NCBI GenBank assembly: GCA_037693485.1
Contig: CM075353.1
Coordinates: 940,001 to 1,004,000 of the forward strand
Reading direction: 5' to 3'
From: Kitagawia praeruptora
Lineage: Eukaryota > Streptophyta > Magnoliopsida > Apiales > Apiaceae
Length of the DNA: 64,000 nucleotides
Shown: piece by piece, positions 12,953 to 22,800 of the stretch
Position numbering within the stretch: position 1 is the first letter of the stretch
How the letters are laid out: each line of letters begins with the position of its first letter
The notes under the pieces: model-generated
Seen by the model: only the letters and a program-made list of their open reading frames with translations
Database searches by the model: none
Told to the model about the DNA's origin: nothing
Program-made: the position numbers and the translations under genes

Positions 12953-13253
12953 ACACAGCCTCACTTCATAACTTAGTAACCTTTTTGAGTCTAGTTTTTC
13001 ATACACTGTAAGCTATATCTCTCTGAGAAAAACGAAGCTGAGAATACTACCATTTGTATTCACAGATTGTAGCAACCTTTATCTAATATACATTAGATTA
13101 AAGTGATATTGTGCCTTGTGTTGTTTACTTATCCGCACCTTAATTTCTGCACACACAGGCACTTATCTGCTACACAGACTCAATCCAAGAAAAGTTCAAG
13201 AATCCATTCACCCCCCCCTCTGTATTCTTTTACCGTGTTCAATACTCAACAAG

Positions 13254-13269
13254 TGGTATCAGAGCGGGC
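13254..13269 (+). other. Copia PBS, initiator-Met tRNA type
   Basis: TGGTATCAGAGCGGGC starts two bases after the LTR end, the standard arrangement for plant copia elements primed by initiator methionine tRNA. Confidence 0.92.
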
Positions 13270-13296
13270 TGTTTATTCAAAAACAGAGAAACGATC

Positions 13297-15802
13297 ATGA
13301 GTTCGAATACACCAAAGACTACAGGAACGGTGAAGGTCCCTAAGTTTGATAAAGAAAACTTCAACCTCTGGAAGATAAAGATGATGTTGTTCATCAAAGC
13401 CTCTCATCCCTTGTATCCTGAGATTCTCAAGAATGGTCCTTTTGTTCCACAACAAGAGATACCAGAGAAGACTGTTGGAACCATAACAATCCCTAGAGCT
13501 TATGAGGCCAAGGATCCATCAAAGTGGACAGAGTCAGAAAGGGAGAAGGTTGCTCTTGACAACCACCTCATGTTGCTCATCATTGATTCCATGGATATGT
13601 CAATGTTTGCAAACATTGCATCATGCACGTCTGCTAAAGAGATGTGGGATCACATTGAGGTGTTGTGTGAAGGGACTGATGAGGTTAAAGAAAACAGGAA
13701 ACAGATATTGGTCACACAGTATGAAGCTTTCATGGCACAGCCCAAGGAAAGCATCACTGAGATGTTTGAAAGGTTTCACAAGCTAGTTACTGAGTTGCAG
13801 ATGAATGGAAAGGTTTACAGCACCAAGGAGTTAAATATGAAATTTCTGCTGTCTTCACCAAATCATCTGGAGCAAAGAGTCATTTCCCTTAGAGAGAGAT
13901 TTGAACAAAGTCACCTATGATGTACTCTATGGAGTCCTAAAGACTCATGAACTTGAGTTGCTTCAGAAGAGGGCTATCCAAGCAAACCAAGGTAGGATGA
14001 TAAACACATCATGTGCCTTGATTGTCAACAAATCCATCCTGGACCTAGAAGCATCTACAAGCCAACTAAGGATAGAGGAGGTGGCAGATGATGAAGAAAC
14101 TGAAGCTGGGGTGAGTGAACCTGTTGAGGAAAAGGAGGAAGAAGAAGAGGAGTTTTACACTCTGGAAGAACTTGATGGGATGGAAAATACTTCATATGCT
14201 TTCATGGCCAGAAAATTTCCAAACATCAGATTTAAAAGAAATCAACCCTTCAAACCCAAAACTCAAAACCATTCAGCCAACAAGAACAAGGCACCTGTGA
14301 AACCAAACAGAAATAAGTTCAAAACCGGTTATGTGGATAGGTCATCTGTAAGGTGTTATAGATGCAATGACCTAGGGCATTTTGCCAGTGAATGCAAGAA
14401 GCCTAAAAAGAAGGATAGAGATTATCTTGAGCTAGAAGCTAAGTATGAGGCCCTTCTGAAAAAGCAGACACATGGTAAGGCCTACATAGCTGAAGGGAAG
14501 TGTTGGGATGATTCTGAGAGTGATGAAGAGGAACAAGAATTCTGCAATTATGCCTTGATGGCCAACTCCAAGGATGACTCATCTTCATCTGATTCTCAGG
14601 TACCATCTCTCACTACTATAGACATGTCTGTTTCTGAATACAAATCCATGATTGAACAATTATCTGTTGAAATGTTTAATATTCATACTAGTATGACTGC
14701 TGCTAATGAGGAGATTGCTAAACTATCTACTAGAAATGAAGTATTAACCAAAAAGAATGAGGAACTTGAGCTAACTGCTATGCAAGTAGAAAACCTTAAG
14801 AAAGAAGTTGAATATTTGGAGAACAAGGTTCTATGTGCTAGTCAAGTAGAGAAGGCTCTTAGGGATGAATTAGCTGAGAATGAATTCAAACTTAAAACTT
14901 TTAAGAAATCATCTGGTTTAGTGCAATCCTACTGTGAGAAAATTGAAGCTAAACCCAAAGCAGCTATTGGACTTGACTATGACTCTCTCAAACAAAGGAA
15001 AGGCTATGCTGTCATTGAAGAGGACATAGCTGTTCATGAGAAAGTGCCTCACATTTTGAGAAAAACTGAAAATCCAATTTTTAAGGAATCAACATTTGAA
15101 ATTGATGAGGATGCCTTACTCATCAAGCAAATGTTGAATGATGAGGATGAGGCACAATCTAGTGAATAGCAAGCATCCTCTAAGGGTGAGAGTGTCAAGT
15201 CAAAGACCAAGAAGCCAGTAGTTGATAGGCCAAGACCTAAGAAGTTTGTTAAGTTTGTCTCAGCTGGGAAGAGTGAATCAGAAAAGGAAGTGACTAAAAA
15301 GAAACAGAACAGAAATGGCAAGTTAGGGATTAACAAGGATAACAACTATGCTTATATGCCTAATGCCCCTAGGAAAACTTGTCAGAACTGTTTCAGTACC
15401 AACCATCTAACTCATGCATGCAAGAAACCTGTTGGTAGTGTGTCTAAACCTTTCTATGATTGTTCTGTGCCTCTAAGACATAGAGATGCACCCTTCTGTG
15501 ATAAATTTGACTGTATGCCATGCAATATGAATGTTATGACTAGTTGTTTTAATTTAAGAAGATAGTTCATTGATGGTTGTATCAGTCACAATTCTCACAC
15601 ACACTACACAAGGTCAAAGTCTTCAAGTCCTCCTAAAGCTAGGAAGGTACCTTTGTCACCTAAGTCTGAAACCTCAGGTTCTAAGACTTCCAACAGTGAC
15701 AAGAAGACTGACACTAAGAAAGTTAACAAGCATGTTGTTTATGATAAAACTGTCTCTAAGTCACATGGACCCAAACTTGTTTGGGTACCAAAGGAAAAGT
15801 AA
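13297..15802 (+). pseudogene. gag: Copia gag, copy 1 (frameshift and two in-frame stops)
   Basis: This is the capsid/nucleocapsid gene. The ATG at 13297 opens 207 codons that include VPKFDKENFNLWKIKM, typical of a copia gag N-terminus. The protein then continues in another frame from about 13892 (DLNKVTYDVLYG...), so a frameshift lies in the GAGAGAGA tract at 13891-13899. The second frame has a CX2CX4HX4C zinc knuckle (CYRCNDLGHFASEC, from 14354), a coiled-coil-rich stretch (about 14640-14900) and a TAG at 15167. It continues in the same frame with a second knuckle (CQNCFSTNHLTHAC, from 15380) to TAG 15563, then to TAA 15800. All three breaks are identical in copy 2, so they predate the duplication. 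The UAG at 15167 is followed by CAA, partly like plant readthrough contexts. Programmed recoding is possible but the frameshift looks like a plain indel. Confidence 0.8.
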
Positions 15803-18800
15803 TACCTTTGTGTTTGCAGGGCAAAGAAAGTGAGAAGAAGGTCATGTGGATTTTGGACAGTGGATGCTCAAATCATATGACTGGTGATATGGCCCTGCTA
15901 TCACAGTATGAGGAAAAGGCTGGCCCAATGGTTGCTTTTGGAGATGACAGCATGGGTAACACATTGGGATATGGCAAGCTGAAAGTTGGAAATGTCATCA
16001 TTGAAGATGTAGCACTAGTCAAGGGGCTCAAGCATAATCTGTTAAGTGTTCGTCAGTTTACTGATAGAGGATTCAAAGTGAATTTTGACAAAGATGAATG
16101 TTTGATCACCCACAAGAAGACTGGTGATTTTGCTCTATCTGGAGTAAGGAAGGGAAGCCTGTTTGTAGCCAATATGGACTCTGCAAACAAGGACAAAATT
16201 TGTTGCTTTTACTCAAAAGCATCAAATGAAGATTGTTGGCTGTGGCACAAGAAACTATCACACCTGAACTTTAAGGCCATTAATTCTCTAGTCAAAAGAG
16301 AGTTAGTGAGAGGCATGCCCACACTTGAATTCTGCCAAGAAGGAGTGTGTGAGGCTTGTCAAAAAGGAAAAATGAAGAGATCAAGCCACAAGTCAAAGAC
16401 AGTGACATCTGTAACCAAGCCACTACAACTTATCCATATGGATTTGTTTGGGCCTGTTAACATAATGTCACTTGGAAGAAAGAAGTATGCCCTGGTAATG
16501 GTTGATGATTTTTCAAGGTATACATGGGTAGAATTTCTGGCATCAAAAGATGAGGCTCCACAAGTAATCATTGAGCATATAAAGAAAGTTGACAAGGAAG
16601 CAAAGGCAAACGATGCAAGTGTGATTGCATTGAGGAGTGATAATGGAACAGAGTTCAGAAATGCCACACTTGAAGCATTCTGCAAAGAGAATGGCATTTC
16701 TCAGCAATTCTCAGCTCCAAGGACTCCACAACAAAATGAAGTTGTTGAGAGAAAGAATAGAACTCTAATTGAGGCTGCTAGAACAATGTTACTTGATGCA
16801 AAAATGCCTACATGTTTTTGGGCTGAGGCTGTGAGCACTGCATGCTATATTCAGAACAGGACCTTCATCAACAAAAACACTGGAAAGACACCTTACAACT
16901 TGATGACTGGAAAGAAGCCTACAATAAAGTATGTTCATACTTTTGGAAGCAAATGCTTTGTACTCAAGGATAATTCTGAATATGTTGGAAAGTTTGATGC
17001 AAAAGCATTTGAAGGAATTTTTCTTGGGTATTCTATGGAAAGAATTGCATACAAGGTTTATGTCATCAGTCAAAAGAAAGTTATGGAAAGCACAGATGTA
17101 ACATTTGATGACAGCAAACTACCTGGACTAGAAGAAGCCAATGATGAAGACAAAGATCCATTGAAGTTTGATAACTTAGATGATTCTGATGAAGAGACTG
17201 AAACTGGAGTTGAAACTCAAGTTCAACATTCTCAAGTGAATAATGATACAAGAGAAGAATTTGTGCCAACCAATAGTGGAGAAACAAGCATCCAAGACAC
17301 ACCTGTGAGTAATGGCAACTTCACAGGGGGAGGAAATGAGGATGACCATGATGTGGATGATGAAGCAACATCAAGAATGAGAAATCAGGCTGAACACTCA
17401 AGGAAATGGGATAGATCACACACTGCAGAGCAAATCATTGGAGATCCTAATGCAGGAGTAAGGACTAGGAGAGCAACTCAAAATGAGTGCCTCTATGGAT
17501 GTTTTCTATCACAAGTTGAGCCTAAGAAACTTGATGATGCATTGTTGGATCCAGATTGGATTATTGCCATGCAAGAGGAGCTGAATCAATTTGAAAGGAA
17601 CAAAGTATGGGAACTTGTGCCTGCACCAAAGAATAGAACCATTGTTGGAACAAAATGGGTTCTGAAGAATAAGATGGATGAAGATGGTGTAATAATAAGA
17701 AACAAAGCAAGACTGGTTGCAAAAGGATACTCTCAACAGGAAGGCATTGATTATGATGAGACATTTGCCCCTGTTGCTAGATTGGAAGCCATTAGAATAT
17801 TCTTGGCATTTGCTGCTCATTCAAACTTTAAAGTTTATCAAATGGATGTCAAGAGTGCATTTCTAAATGGAGAGTTGGAAGAAGAGGTTTATGTGCAACA
17901 ACCACCTGGCTTTGAGGATCCACATTTCCCAGAATTTGTCTACAGATTGCTTAAGGCACTGTATGGACTTAAGCAAGCTCCAAGAGCATGGTATGATACT
18001 CTATCTCAATTTCTTCTTGAAAATCAATTCACTCGAGGCACATTGGACAAGACACTGTTTTACAAGAAGCATGGTGATGATATGATCCTAGTTCAAATCT
18101 ATGTGGATGATATCATTTTTGGTTCTACAAATGAGAAACTGTGTGAGAAATTCTCTAAACTCATGCAGAGCAGATATGAGATGAGTATGATGGGAGAGTT
18201 GACATTCTTTCTAGGGTTGCAAGTCAGTCAAAGGAAGGATGGTATCTTTATCAGTCAAACCAAGTACATCAAGGATTTATTGAAGAAGTTTGACTTGGAA
18301 GATTGTTCACCTGCCAAGACACCCATGGCCACTGCCACTAAATTGGATGAAGATGCTAAAGGCAAGAGAGTAGATATCTCAGTCTACAGAGGCATGGTTG
18401 GTTCTCTACTCTACCTCACTGCAAGTAGGCCAGACATCATGTTTGCTACATGCTTGTGTGCAAGGTTTCAATCAAATCCAAAGGAATCACATTTGATTGC
18501 AATAAAAAGGATCTTTAGATATCTGAAGGGCACTCCTAACTTGGGATTATGGTATCCTAAGGACACAGGGTTTAATCTGGTTGGTTATTCTGATGCTGAT
18601 TATGCTGGATGCAGAGTGGATAGGAAAAGCACCTCAGGAAGCTGCCAGTTTCTTGGACAAAGGTTAGTTTCTTGGTATAGCAAGAAGCAACAATCTGTGT
18701 CAACTTCTACAGCTGAGGCTGAATACATAGCTGCTGGAAGTTGCTGTGCTCAAGTGCTTTGGATTAGAAATCAACTTAGAGATTATGGACTTGTGTTGGA

Positions 18801-19053
18801 AAGAATTCCAATCATGTGTGACAACACAAGTGCAATCTCTATAGTTGCCAATCCTGTCAATCATTCTAGAACAAAGCACATTGACATCAGATATCATTTC
18901 ATAAGAGAACATGCAACTACTGGAACCATTGAGTTGCATTATGTCTCTACAGATAAACAACTAGCTGATATATTCACTAAGCCATTAGATGAAGCCACCT
19001 TCACAAGGTTGGTAAGTGAGATTGGAATGCTGAATTCTTCAGATTCTGGCTAA
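15781..19053 (+). CDS. pol: Copia pol polyprotein, copy 1
   Basis: An open frame of 1090 codons without an early ATG (the first Met is about residue 22), so it is presumably made as a Gag-Pol fusion. It overlaps the end of gag by 22 bases in the -1 frame. Domains in order: aspartic protease (DSG 26-28); integrase zinc finger (H156, H161, C190, C193); integrase core (D221, D287, E323); reverse transcriptase (D689 in YQMDV, YVDD 774-777); RNase H (D938, E979, D1014). It makes the cDNA from element RNA and inserts it. Residue 320, just before the catalytic VVER, is Glu in this copy and Gly in copy 2, where copia integrases almost always have Gly. Copy 1 may therefore be a weak or dead integrase. 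The other differences are F362 and E747. Confidence 0.95.
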   Translation: MGTKGKVIPLCLQGKESEKKVMWILDSGCSNHMTGDMALLSQYEEKAGPMVAFGDDSMGNTLGYGKLKVGNVIIEDVALVKGLKHNLLSVRQFTDRGFKVNFDKDECLITHKKTGDFALSGVRKGSLFVANMDSANKDKICCFYSKASNEDCWLWHKKLSHLNFKAINSLVKRELVRGMPTLEFCQEGVCEACQKGKMKRSSHKSKTVTSVTKPLQLIHMDLFGPVNIMSLGRKKYALVMVDDFSRYTWVEFLASKDEAPQVIIEHIKKVDKEAKANDASVIALRSDNGTEFRNATLEAFCKENGISQQFSAPRTPQQNEVVERKNRTLIEAARTMLLDAKMPTCFWAEAVSTACYIQNRTFINKNTGKTPYNLMTGKKPTIKYVHTFGSKCFVLKDNSEYVGKFDAKAFEGIFLGYSMERIAYKVYVISQKKVMESTDVTFDDSKLPGLEEANDEDKDPLKFDNLDDSDEETETGVETQVQHSQVNNDTREEFVPTNSGETSIQDTPVSNGNFTGGGNEDDHDVDDEATSRMRNQAEHSRKWDRSHTAEQIIGDPNAGVRTRRATQNECLYGCFLSQVEPKKLDDALLDPDWIIAMQEELNQFERNKVWELVPAPKNRTIVGTKWVLKNKMDEDGVIIRNKARLVAKGYSQQEGIDYDETFAPVARLEAIRIFLAFAAHSNFKVYQMDVKSAFLNGELEEEVYVQQPPGFEDPHFPEFVYRLLKALYGLKQAPRAWYDTLSQFLLENQFTRGTLDKTLFYKKHGDDMILVQIYVDDIIFGSTNEKLCEKFSKLMQSRYEMSMMGELTFFLGLQVSQRKDGIFISQTKYIKDLLKKFDLEDCSPAKTPMATATKLDEDAKGKRVDISVYRGMVGSLLYLTASRPDIMFATCLCARFQSNPKESHLIAIKRIFRYLKGTPNLGLWYPKDTGFNLVGYSDADYAGCRVDRKSTSGSCQFLGQRLVSWYSKKQQSVSTSTAEAEYIAAGSCCAQVLWIRNQLRDYGLVLERIPIMCDNTSAISIVANPVNHSRTKHIDIRYHFIREHATTGTIELHYVSTDKQLADIFTKPLDEATFTRLVSEIGMLNSSDSG

Positions 19054-19899
19054 GTGAATACATCATCTAGATTGTTGCAGCAGTAAACACTTACTTTATC
19101 TAAATTCTCAATATTTTTGGAGTAAGTGTTGGCTGAAATATGATTTATAAATATTTCAAATCTGTTGCATATGTTGAAAATCATATTTTTATTAACTTAA
19201 AATTTCTATGAAATTTTGAGAAAATCACTATTTGATTTGCTAGAATATTTTTCAATGAATATGTCTGGTAGATTTTAAAAAGATAGTGAAAATCAAATTT
19301 TTATGAGTGATGGGTATAGTTCGATAAGTCAGACTTCTCGAATGATTCACTATTCGACATCTCTAATAAGTCTCATTAGAGTACTCTTGAGTTCTCGAAT
19401 AGAGTCTTTCTGAGATATCGAATAGAGGAATTATTGACTTCTCGAATATAGTAACTGAGTTCTCGAATGACTGAGTTCTCGAACACTATATTTGAGTTCT
19501 CGAATCATTTGAAAAGGCTGAATTCTCGCTGAATTTTAATCGATTTTGGACTTTTTGTCTAAAAGTTTAATTCACTCATAAAAACACATTTTATTTAATT
19601 TAGAATTATTTCTAAATTAGATAACTGCCAGCTGTGAGTTTCTATCTGCTTGAGTTATCGATTAAGCCATTCTTGACTTCTCGAATAGTTGTTTTCTACT
19701 TCTCGAATGCCTGACTTGTCGATACAAAACAGTCTGCTAATCGACAATTCAAGTACTTCATACTTATACAATCTCACATCTATTCGATTCATTTCATTCG
19801 ATTTCTCAAGCATCTACACTCTCTAAACCCCTGAAACCCTAGCTACGAAAAGCCAAATTTCTTCTTCAACCTTCAATTTCTTTTCTCTCTTCTACACAA
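19054..19899 (+). promoter_or_regulatory. Post-pol spacer with inverted TCGA motifs and plant-like leader, copy 1
   Basis: 846 bp without a gene. From 19317 to 19535 and 19650 to 19800 it holds GACTTCTCGAAT, GAGTTCTCGAAT and GATATCGAAT, the reverse complements of the LTR array motifs. Just before the next ORF there are AAACCCTAG (19834-19842, a telo-box motif of plant promoters), then a C/T-rich stretch and ACACAAATGGC. This looks like the promoter and 5' UTR of an ordinary plant gene and suggests that the third ORF has its own transcript. The role is inferred. Confidence 0.55.
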
Positions 19900-22800
19900 A
19901 TGGCAACAGTAAAGTTCAACACCAACTTCATCGCTCTCACTAGTGATGTTGAAGCACCCAATGCAAATTTCAAGTGCTTTGTGAAATGGATGGCTGAGTC
20001 ATATATCAAGGATGCACTCTCTGCCAACCCAACTCTGTATCTCGATATTCTGGAACAATTCTGGAGTACTGCTATTGTGGAGGTTGTAGCCCTGGAAAAC
20101 GCAATCACTTCCTATGTCATCTACTGCAAGGTTCAAGATAAGGAAATCACTATCAATACTGCAGACATGAACCAAGCACTAGGACTACAACAAGAGTCAT
20201 TTGACAGAATGGCCACTAACGCAGAGTTGGAGGAATTCTTTGAGTTCATAAACTACTCAGATGGGATTAACCTTGGAAAGCTAAACAGAAAGAATCTGAG
20301 AAAGGAGTGGAGTTATGTGTTTGCAACTCTTCTCCAAGTCTTCACTGCCAGGAAATCAAGCTTTGACCAAATCAGTGCACCTGTGCAGCAAATTGGATAT
20401 GCTTTGGCCTATGGAAAGAAGATAGATGTTGGCCAAATCATACTTCAAGAATTATATGGGAGACTTGGTAAGAACACAACCAAGAGAGGTACTGATATTT
20501 TCTTCCCTCGCTTTATTCAATCTGTACTTAATTATAAAAATGCTTCACTGATTGAATTGCCTGGGATTGATAAAAATAAAATAGGCTATCCTAAGTCCAT
20601 GACCAAACTCATTTTTGGTAACTTGGAAACTAGGAATGATGTGGATGTAAGACTGAACATAACTCCCCATATGGAGAGTTTGTTTAAGACTTATCCCCAC
20701 AACATGCCAACATTTGATGCAAAATCTAAGTTAGCACAGCCCAAGCAAGTAGAACAAAATGCTAACCCAGGGCCTGCTAACCAACCCTCTCAACCAAACA
20801 CTCTACCTCTTACTGAGCCAACTGCATCATCCTCTCAAAAGGGTGATGTTAGTAAAAAGAAGAGAAAGGAAGTAATGTCTGCACCTTTAAATATCTTGTC
20901 TGAAGCAGCATTAGCTGTTGAATTAGGTCTAGGAAGTGAGGAACCTGAGTCACCCTTACACAGAACAAAGAAGAAGAAAACTAAGACCACCTCTTCAGTC
21001 ACACAAATGGCTGAAGTTGTAAAATCAGGGGCACACAGCTCACTAGGTGTATCCTCTCAACAGGGTGCACCTATAGAATCAAGCATCCTCCCCAATGCAC
21101 CTTCTTGTATAGAGTCAGCACATGGGAGTGACAAGGCTGGCACAACACTGAGTGGAGAGCACATCACTTTTGAAACTCCCTCTATCTCTCAGGGGGAGTT
21201 GCCAAAATCTACTCTAAAACACACTTCTCTTCTAGAATCTATCTCTGAAATTTCTTTGGAACCTGCAACTCAGGCAACTGAGATGCAAGGTATTGATCAT
21301 CAAGAATTCTTTTCTCTTGATGAGCCAATAATTTCAAGTGACTTAGTGCATGACACTTTGTTCACCACTCAGAACCCACATTTAGATGGTGAGGGAATGC
21401 ATGCTGAGGCATATCCTGATGACACCATCACAAACACAAAGGTTCCCCTAGTTTTTACTAGAGACTCTGTGCCTGTGTCAACTGCTGGTGTAATTCATCC
21501 CACTTCTGTGGTGACACCAGTAGTAGAGTCAATCCATCCGGTTACAGAAGTTGCATCTGTAACTGAGGAGACTAGCTTGCCTAGCTCTAGCTCTGACTTC
21601 ATGTCAACATGGCTGAAGCCTGTGCAACATGACAGTGCTTCAGGATCAGGGTCTGTTCCACAACAATTGACGGTTGAAGCACTTCAAAGCTTAATTGTGG
21701 ATCAGATTCCTGAGTTCACAAAGATTGCTCAGCACCTTCTCACTGCAGACATGCCCAATCCAGACTATGAGGCTATTCTGTTATGCCATAGGGATGATGT
21801 GGAAGTGCAGAAGTCAAAGACCATTGATGATGCTGAGAGAGATGGCAACATAGATGCCTGGTTGCAAGGAAAATATGATATTACTCTCGATGAAGCACTT
21901 CAGTATCTCAGGGAGGAATACATCACTTCACTGGGCTCCAATGCAAAATCCCTGTCACCTGGTGAAGTGTATGAAGCTGTAAATGACTCCTACAAGGGTT
22001 TCCTCAAGGCTGCACACTATCTTGGCAAGGGAGTCAAAACTGAAGTCAACAGGGTGTGTGATAAGACAGCCACTTCAGTAGCAGAAGTCAAGAGGGCCTT
22101 TGATGCTAAATTTCCTCAATTGGACAGTGTGTTCAAGGACATCAAACACTGCAACTCTACCTGCACTCAGGTGGACAATGGGCTGGCTGTGCTAAAAGAT
22201 GCTGTCACAGGTCTGGGGCATCAATTTCAGAATCTATCTGACCAGACTACAGATGCCAATGCCATGTTGAGGATAATGTTCAAAAATCTTTATGGAGATA
22301 GACTAGTGACTGATGTCCCTGTGCATGAATTGTCTAAATATGAAGTGAAGAGGCTGCAGGATCAATCTTTTTCTGGCTTCAAGGCCAATGAGTTATTCAC
22401 TAAGGTCAACACTCTTGAGCAGGAGGTAGCTACTCTCACCAAGACCAATGCTCATCTCACAGAAAAGGTTGCATTGCTAAATGATCAGTTGGACACTCAA
22501 GCATCCACCACAACTGATGTCCTTCTGCATCAACAATCTATGTTAGCTGCAATGATGAAGCATATGGGTCTCTCTCTGCCTGATGAATCTTCACTCCCAA
22601 AGGACATTTCTACAGCCTCTGTGCCTGACAACAAGCCTAAGGGGGAGAAGAAGGCTAGGAACTCAAATTCAAAGGGGGAGACAAAGGGAGAGAAAGGCAT
22701 ATTAATCAAAGAGGGTGGTCAACAAAGGGCTTCTAAGTCTCTAGCAAATGTGCCTGGCAAGGGAAAAGCCAAAGTAGATGAGCCTCCATCTATCTTGCCA

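Larger units (their letters stand above)
11962..13251 (+). repeat. Copia LTR 1 (5' LTR)
   Basis: 1290 bp, TGTTAG...CAACA, directly followed by AG and the PBS. Order within it: a TCGA-motif array (12247-12672), a TATA-like CTATAAGG (12945-12952), then R/U5 ending in a poly-C run of eight (13211-13218). It differs from LTR 2 at one position (ACTATAC here, ACTGTAC there, near 12122). Confidence 0.95.

Noticed and set aside
15799..15820. GT...AG stretch at the gag-pol junction resembling a mini-intron
   Set aside because: At 21 bases it is too short for a plant intron, and its removal keeps the gag frame and would not join gag to the pol frame.
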